Assembly (NCBI GenBank): GCA_036011305.1
Contig: DASCNA010000105.1
Coordinates: 1 to 10,435 of the forward strand
DNA from: DASCNA01 sp036011305
GTDB lineage: Bacteria > Verrucomicrobiota > Lentisphaeria > Victivallales > GWF2-38-69
Length of the DNA stretch: 10,435 nt
Direction of reading: 5' to 3'
Shown here: positions 6,322-10,435 of the stretch, piece after piece
How the letters are laid out: every line of letters begins with the position of its first letter
Numbering within the stretch: the first letter of the stretch is position 1
Program-made: the position numbers and the translations under genes
Notes under the pieces: model-generated
Databases searched by the model: none
Told to the model about the DNA's origin: nothing
What the model saw: the letters and a program-made list of their open reading frames with translations, nothing else

Positions 6322-7833
6322 ATGAATAATCTTGAAGCAATTGAGGATAGAATAAAAGTTTTCTGGGAACAGCAGGAGAAATTCCGCAGTCACCCTCTTC
6401 AAACTGAAATGCCGAATCCTGATACTTATAATTTATCAGATTTGGCAAAATCAGATTTAGTATCCGGAATTAAAACACTCCAGAATGTTGATGTAAAGGC
6501 CATCCATAAAATGGTGGATTATGTTCCTCAACTTACATGCTTGAGAGAACAAATTAAAGATACTTTGAATTCAGGACACAAAATATACATTTGCGGATGC
6601 GGAGCAAGCGGACGTTTAGCTGTCGCACTGGAATTTTTATGGAGGAATATTGTTCCTGAAGAGCAAAAAAATTCTGTTGTGGGTTTTCTTGCCGGAGGCG
6701 ATAATGCAATGATAAAATCTCTGGAAGGGTTTGAAGATCATAAATCTTTCGGAATAAAACAGCTTTATCAGGCAGGTTTTAAAGATGGGTATTTACTGTT
6801 AAGTGCCACCGCAAGCGGAGAATCTCCATTCGTAATTGCTGCCGCAGAAGAAGCTGCAAAAACATCTGTAAAGCCATGGTTTATTCATTGTAACACTAAT
6901 GAAGCTTTAAAAGGCAGAATAAAAGATCATGTTATTTATAATGACAAGGTAAATATATTAAGTCTGTTTGTAGGCCCAATGGCATTAACAGGAAGTACAA
7001 GAATGCAGGCAACAACAGCATTAATGCTCGGAATTGCACTTCCGTTGCTTTATGATGATATCGAAGAACAGTTAAATAATTTAGAAAGTAAAATTAATAA
7101 TCTTGACCTTTCCGGTCTGGCAGAGCTTATCGAATGTGAAGCTAATATCTATAAAAACAGCGAATATGTTCTTTATAATACTGACCCTGTATTTGGAATT
7201 ACGGTATTAACTGATACGACTGAAAGGGCTCCTACATTTAACCTTGCTCCATTTGAAAACCAACTGAATGAAATTAAAAATCCATCTTTATGTTATCTTT
7301 TGTTCTCAGAAACAGATGATCTTCAAAAAGCTTGGAAACTGTTGTTAGGCAGGGTGCCGAGAGCTTTGAAATGGGATGAAGATACAAGCATTGAACAACT
7401 GTACGGGTTTGATTTCAGTAAAAAAATAATCGAATATAGAAACAGATATGCATCACCATCTCATATTTATTCTATAAAGAAAATTAACAATGAGATCTCT
7501 TTTGAACTTGACAATGTAAAAGCAAAATTTGATTTTTCAGAACTGAATCCTATACTTGAACAGGCCGGTTTAAAAATATTATTAAATATATGCTCAACAC
7601 TGATAATGGGAAGACTTGGTCATTATGAGGGAAACCTTATGACATCACTCTATCCAAGCAACAGTAAATTAATTGACAGAGCCATAAGATATATTGATTT
7701 CCTTGTTCAGATGAAGACAGATAAAAAAATATCATATAATGATTTAGCTGAAAATATGTTTGAAGAATTAAGAGTGCTGAAACCGAATGAATCAATTGTA
7801 TTAAATACTGTAAAAAGAATTATTAATCTTTAG
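6322..7833 (+). CDS. MurQ/glucokinase-regulatory-protein-like SIS-domain protein
   Basis: This 503-residue cytoplasmic protein is built on the MurNAc-6-P etherase (MurQ) plan but is about 200 residues longer. The N-terminal SIS part shows CGCGASGRLA (91-100), FLAGGDNAMIKSLEGFEDH (122-140) and SATASGESPF (161-170). GPMALTGSTRMQATTAL (218-234) closes it. The C-terminal MurQ signature MGRLGHYEGNLM (429-440) to SNSKLIDRAIRYI (446-458) appears only after about 175 extra residues that include VLTDTTERAPTFNLAPFEN (295-313). In animal GCKR a second SIS domain occupies this place, so I infer a GCKR-like double-SIS architecture. The glutamate corresponding to one MurQ catalytic residue appears kept (E135). 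The ECPPTF-type motif of classic MurQ is missing, with E104 near but shifted. It could cleave MurNAc-6-P to GlcNAc-6-P and lactate, or sense sugar phosphates and regulate the kinase encoded 10 bp downstream. The start lacks a strong ribosome site. Confidence 0.85.
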   Translation: MNNLEAIEDRIKVFWEQQEKFRSHPLQTEMPNPDTYNLSDLAKSDLVSGIKTLQNVDVKAIHKMVDYVPQLTCLREQIKDTLNSGHKIYICGCGASGRLAVALEFLWRNIVPEEQKNSVVGFLAGGDNAMIKSLEGFEDHKSFGIKQLYQAGFKDGYLLLSATASGESPFVIAAAEEAAKTSVKPWFIHCNTNEALKGRIKDHVIYNDKVNILSLFVGPMALTGSTRMQATTALMLGIALPLLYDDIEEQLNNLESKINNLDLSGLAELIECEANIYKNSEYVLYNTDPVFGITVLTDTTERAPTFNLAPFENQLNEIKNPSLCYLLFSETDDLQKAWKLLLGRVPRALKWDEDTSIEQLYGFDFSKKIIEYRNRYASPSHIYSIKKINNEISFELDNVKAKFDFSELNPILEQAGLKILLNICSTLIMGRLGHYEGNLMTSLYPSNSKLIDRAIRYIDFLVQMKTDKKISYNDLAENMFEELRVLKPNESIVLNTVKRIINL

Positions 7834-7843
7834 GGTAGATTAT

Positions 7844-8728
7844 ATGAGCAAAGATTTTTATGTAGGTGTTGACGGAGGCGGAACAAAAACAAAGGTTCTA
7901 ATTACAGACAGTGATTTTGTACCTATTGGCGAAGGTGTTGGCGGTTCTTCTAATATTAGACTTTCTGTTGAGAACTCCTGGGATTCCATTAATAAAGCAA
8001 TTAATTCTGCATTAGACGGAACTGGGCTGTCCATTAATGACAGCAGTTGTAACTTTCATGCAGGAATGGGACTTGCAGGTGTTTCTATTAAACAGGCTGA
8101 ATATGATTTTTTAAATACAAAACACCCGTTTAAAACTCTGCTTCTTGAAACTGATGCACATGTTGCATGTCTAGGAGCGCATGATGGTCAAGACGGCAGT
8201 ATAATAAGTATAGGAACAGGTGTAATAGGCTATTCTATAAAAGGCGATACAAATTTTAGACTCGGAGGATGGGGATTTCCGCATGCAGATACCGCAGGAG
8301 GAGCCTGGCTTGGAATGGAAATTGTCAGACTGGCTTTAAGCTGGAATGATGGCTGCATACCTGGATCACAGTTATTAAAAAATATCTATAATCATTTCGA
8401 CAATAATCAAACTGAATTTATAACATGGGCCAACAATTCAAAGTCAACCGATTTTGCCACCCTGGCACCTATAGTTATACAGGGATTAAAAACAAATGAT
8501 AAATATGCCCTGTTATTAATGAATCAAGCAGCTGAAGAAATTCAACTTATGGCAAATACCTTAAGGAAAAATGCGGATAACAAAGAGAGTAAGTGTTTAC
8601 TACTTGGAGGAATATCTCCGTTTCTATTCCCATACATGAAAGATAAAAGTTTTCTGGCATTGGGTGATAAAACTAAAACGGCAGATAAAGGTGCTATTTA
8701 TATGCTGAAAAGATATTTTAATAAATAA
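7844..8728 (+). CDS. BadF/BcrA-type N-acetylhexosamine kinase
   Basis: This 294-residue ASKHA-fold kinase probably phosphorylates GlcNAc (perhaps also MurNAc or glucosamine) at O6 with ATP. It shows the phosphate-1 loop VGVDGGGTKTKV (7-18) and a likely catalytic aspartate D104 in LLETDAHVACLGA. The phosphate-2 loop is ISIGTGVIGYS (121-131). The family segment GGWGFPHADTAGGAWLG (141-157) differs from the more common D-E-G-S-G form. LLLGGISPF (252-260) is the adenosine-site glycine pair, and a C-terminal ADKGAIYML closes the fold. Related kinases include animal NAGK, glucosamine kinase GspK and the clostridial MurK, which uses both GlcNAc and MurNAc; substrate choice here cannot be read. AGGG (7832-7835) overlapping the preceding stop codon is the likely ribosome site, so translation is probably coupled to the SIS protein. 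Confidence 0.88.
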   Translation: MSKDFYVGVDGGGTKTKVLITDSDFVPIGEGVGGSSNIRLSVENSWDSINKAINSALDGTGLSINDSSCNFHAGMGLAGVSIKQAEYDFLNTKHPFKTLLLETDAHVACLGAHDGQDGSIISIGTGVIGYSIKGDTNFRLGGWGFPHADTAGGAWLGMEIVRLALSWNDGCIPGSQLLKNIYNHFDNNQTEFITWANNSKSTDFATLAPIVIQGLKTNDKYALLLMNQAAEEIQLMANTLRKNADNKESKCLLLGGISPFLFPYMKDKSFLALGDKTKTADKGAIYMLKRYFNK

Positions 8729-8735
8729 TTATATG

Positions 8736-8758
8736 TTCCACGAAAAGTTTTTCGGGAA
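8736..8758 (+). other. Hairpin in the kinase-nagB gap
   Basis: TTCC (8736-8739), an unpaired A, then CGAAAAGTTTTTCG (8741-8754) and GGAA (8755-8758) form a ten-step stem-type palindrome with one bulge, or nine to ten pairs if a tight loop is allowed. It starts eight bases after the kinase stop and is followed by a weak T-rich stretch (TTTTATG). It could be a leaky terminator, an mRNA processing or stability element, or a two-fold protein site. It sits in the only long gap (91 bp) inside the amino-sugar cluster. Confidence 0.45.
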
Positions 8759-8819
8759 TTTTATGTTAAATTTAAATATTAGGAAAAATTTTAAAATTAA
8801 AAATTAAGGGATATAGAAA

Positions 8820-9593
8820 ATGGAAGTTATTATTAGACCGAATAGAGAATCTGCAACAGATTTGACGGCACGACTTATTGAAGATCAAATAAAAGTAAAA
8901 CCTGCTTCTGTACTTGGTCTTGCCACAGGCAGAACAATGGAAGAGGTTTATACAAAAATAGCAGAAAGAAAAATAGATTTTTCAAAATGTGTTTCATTTA
9001 ATCTTGATGAATATATCGGACTTGAACCAACAGATAAAAATTCATACAGATACTATATGAATCATTATCTGTTTAACCAAATCAATATAAGACTTGAAAA
9101 CACACATCTTCCAAACGGAATGGCAGAAGATTTTAAAGAAGAATCTGAAATATATGAAAGACTCATAACAGATTCAGGTGGTATTGACCTGCAGTTGCTC
9201 GGCATAGGGCGTTCAGGACATATAGGTTTTAATGAACCGCTATCAGCTCTGTTTTCAAGAACAAGAGAAAAAGCTTTGACTCCAATTACTTTTGCACAGA
9301 ACGGCCCTCTCTTTGATAATCCTGAAGATATGCCTAAAAGAGCTATGACAATGGGAGTCGGTACAATCCTTGATTCAAAACGTATCATTATGCTTGTTAC
9401 AGGAAAAGAAAAAGCTAAAATTCTAGCTAAAGCTGTTGAAGGCCCTATTACTTCTATGATATCTGCTACAGCATTACAGCTTCACCCTGCATGTACTGTT
9501 ATTGTAGATGAAGATGCAGCAGAACTCCTAGAAGAAAAGGAATACTATCGTTGGATATTTGAAAACGAGCCTGAATGGACTGAATATAAATAA
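8820..9593 (+). CDS. nagB: Glucosamine-6-phosphate deaminase
   Basis: This 257-residue protein (E. coli NagB has 266) should isomerise and deaminate GlcN-6-P to fructose-6-P and ammonia, joining amino sugars to glycolysis. It shows the phosphate-binding loop LGLATGRTMEEVY (32-44) and FNLDEYIGL (60-68), with D63 matching the catalytic Asp72 of E. coli. GIGRSGHIGFNEP (128-140) follows, with H134 and E139 matching His143 and Glu148. Position 132 is serine where E. coli has Asp141, the third member of the ring-opening group; variants of this kind exist in some bacterial NagB-like subfamilies as I recall them. AAGGG at 8806-8810 supports the start. It is last in the cluster, 91 bp behind the kinase gene, and is followed by a strong terminator. 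NagB identity is strong; full activity is less certain because of S132. Confidence 0.93.
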   Translation: MEVIIRPNRESATDLTARLIEDQIKVKPASVLGLATGRTMEEVYTKIAERKIDFSKCVSFNLDEYIGLEPTDKNSYRYYMNHYLFNQINIRLENTHLPNGMAEDFKEESEIYERLITDSGGIDLQLLGIGRSGHIGFNEPLSALFSRTREKALTPITFAQNGPLFDNPEDMPKRAMTMGVGTILDSKRIIMLVTGKEKAKILAKAVEGPITSMISATALQLHPACTVIVDEDAAELLEEKEYYRWIFENEPEWTEYK

Positions 9594-9604
9594 TTTAATA
9601 ATTC

Positions 9605-9649
9605 AAAATCCCAAAAGATATTATTGAGTAATATCTTTTGGGATTTTTT
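9605..9649. terminator. Bidirectional intrinsic terminator between nagB and the MarC gene
   Basis: A perfect 19-bp stem (9605-9623 with 9629-9647) closes a TTGAG loop and is followed on the plus strand by TTTTTT (9644-9649). On the minus strand the stem ends in TTTT, so it can stop both nagB and the convergent MarC-family transcript. The stop codon of the MarC-family gene (9650-9648) lies at the foot of the hairpin. Confidence 0.95.
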
Positions 9650-10292
9650 ATTTCCCCAGTAAATGAAAAGCCTGCTTAATTCCATGAATAATCATGTTGG
9701 ATGCAATCGCAACAAGCAGAAGCCCCATCAATCTTGACAATACTGCCTGTCCTGCTTTTCCCATTATTTTTCCTAATCTAGTAGCAAAAAGCATGCACAG
9801 CCATGCAACTAGCATGACTGCTAAAACAATTACAATTAATAAAGTTCGGCTTTCCAGTGTTTCACACTGTCTTGCATATACAATAGCAAAGACTATTGTT
9901 CCGGGCCCTGATGCCATAGGCACAGCTAATGGAACAACTCCAAGAGTTTTACAATCCTCTCGTTCCTGCCCTATATTGAGGTTATCTTTTTTGGGAAAAT
10001 GAGATTCATTACCTTTTCCTAAAACCATTGACATCCCGACAATCAAAAACAGTAATCCTCCTGCAATATATAAATCATCTATATTGATGCTGAATAATTT
10101 CAGAATATAATCACCAAGAAAAATGAAACCTATTATAATAATCAAAGATGCAATAAAACAGGTTGTCGCTATTAAATATCTCTCTTTATTAGTATATTCT
10201 TTTGTAATACTTAGAAAAAAAGATGTAAGAATAATAGGATTAATCATAATAATAAAACTGAATATAATCTGGATATAATTAATATTATGCAT
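9648..10292 (-). CDS. MarC-family integral membrane protein
   Basis: This 214-residue protein has about six hydrophobic segments: roughly 5-29, 41-62, 73-92, 117-139, 149-170 and 188-208. The hydrophilic loop at about 93-115 is probably cytoplasmic. Family signatures are the N-terminal I-N-P (17-19 region, FIIMINPIILTSFF), VPLAVPMASGPGTIVFAI (120-137) and RLMGLLLVAIASNMIIHGI (187-205). Length and topology fit MarC/UPF0056 proteins of the inner membrane. Their function is not established; the old link to multiple antibiotic resistance has been questioned, and a transport role is only presumed. The start is supported by AAGAGG six bases upstream. It is convergent with nagB and shares its terminator, so it is probably unrelated to the amino-sugar cluster. 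Confidence 0.92.
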   Translation of the reverse strand: MHNINYIQIIFSFIIMINPIILTSFFLSITKEYTNKERYLIATTCFIASLIIIIGFIFLGDYILKLFSINIDDLYIAGGLLFLIVGMSMVLGKGNESHFPKKDNLNIGQEREDCKTLGVVPLAVPMASGPGTIVFAIVYARQCETLESRTLLIVIVLAVMLVAWLCMLFATRLGKIMGKAGQAVLSRLMGLLLVAIASNMIIHGIKQAFHLLGK

Positions 10293-10372
10293 CTTTAACC
10301 TCTTGTTTATAAAAATCTTCTTATGTTTTCTATTTATAAAAAAAGAAAAATAATTCTTAAAACCGTTTATTG

Positions 10373-10378
10373 ATTATA
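10373..10378 (-). promoter_or_regulatory. Possible -10 element of the MarC-family gene
   Basis: Minus-strand TATAAT (10378-10373) lies 80 bp before the start at 10292. No convincing -35 is seen, and the surrounding 143-bp stretch to the window end is so A+T rich that such matches are expected by chance. Nothing else is recognised in this stretch. Confidence 0.3.
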
Positions 10379-10435
10379 ACTATGTATAAAAATATATCTA
10401 TTAGAATATAAATATTTATTATAAGCTGTTATATT

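Noticed and set aside
9694..10002. Open frame of 102 codons on the plus strand.
   Set aside because: It lies wholly opposite the MarC-family gene, whose family motifs are clear, and its own product shows no recognisable domain.

Overview
The window is strongly A+T rich (about two thirds A+T) and densely coded, with ordinary bacterial signals: several good Shine-Dalgarno sites, sigma70-like promoters, one textbook intrinsic terminator and the standard genetic code. It reads as a bacterial chromosome. The secreted serine hydrolase and the MarC membrane protein fit a Gram-negative, possibly anaerobic or gut bacterium. A group such as Lentisphaerota or another low-GC phylum is possible, but the sequence does not settle this. 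I see no tRNA, rRNA, CRISPR array, insertion sequence, integrase or phage gene.

Left part (1-3399). The 5' end of a LacI-family regulator runs off the left edge on the minus strand, behind a 34-bp operator-like inverted repeat. Upstream of it, also on the minus strand, is a 487-residue XRE-type DNA-binding protein with two to three PAS-like sensor domains and no enzymatic output domain. It is divergent from a secreted beta-lactamase-fold serine hydrolase (1969-3399). The shared 149-bp spacer holds a promoter for each.

Middle part (3533-4974). A class I SAM-dependent methyltransferase and a GNAT-type acetyltransferase overlap and look translationally coupled. Their substrates are unknown.

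Right part (5147-9593). This is an amino-sugar cluster, all on the plus strand: nagA (GlcNAc-6-P deacetylase), a long MurQ/glucokinase-regulatory-protein-like SIS protein, a BadF/BcrA-type N-acetylhexosamine kinase and nagB (GlcN-6-P deaminase). The kinase would make GlcNAc-6-P, NagA would deacetylate it, and NagB would turn GlcN-6-P into fructose-6-P plus ammonia. The SIS protein would either feed MurNAc-6-P into the route as an etherase or act as a regulator. No transporter is present, which fits salvage of cytoplasmic sugars or a transporter encoded elsewhere. A promoter with a 13-bp tandem repeat precedes nagA. A perfect 19-bp hairpin terminator closes the cluster and also serves the convergent MarC-family membrane protein (9648-10292).

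The most notable gene is the SIS protein. It has the N- and C-terminal signatures of MurQ, separated by roughly 175 extra residues in the place where animal glucokinase regulatory protein (GCKR) carries its second SIS domain, and it sits directly before a sugar kinase gene.
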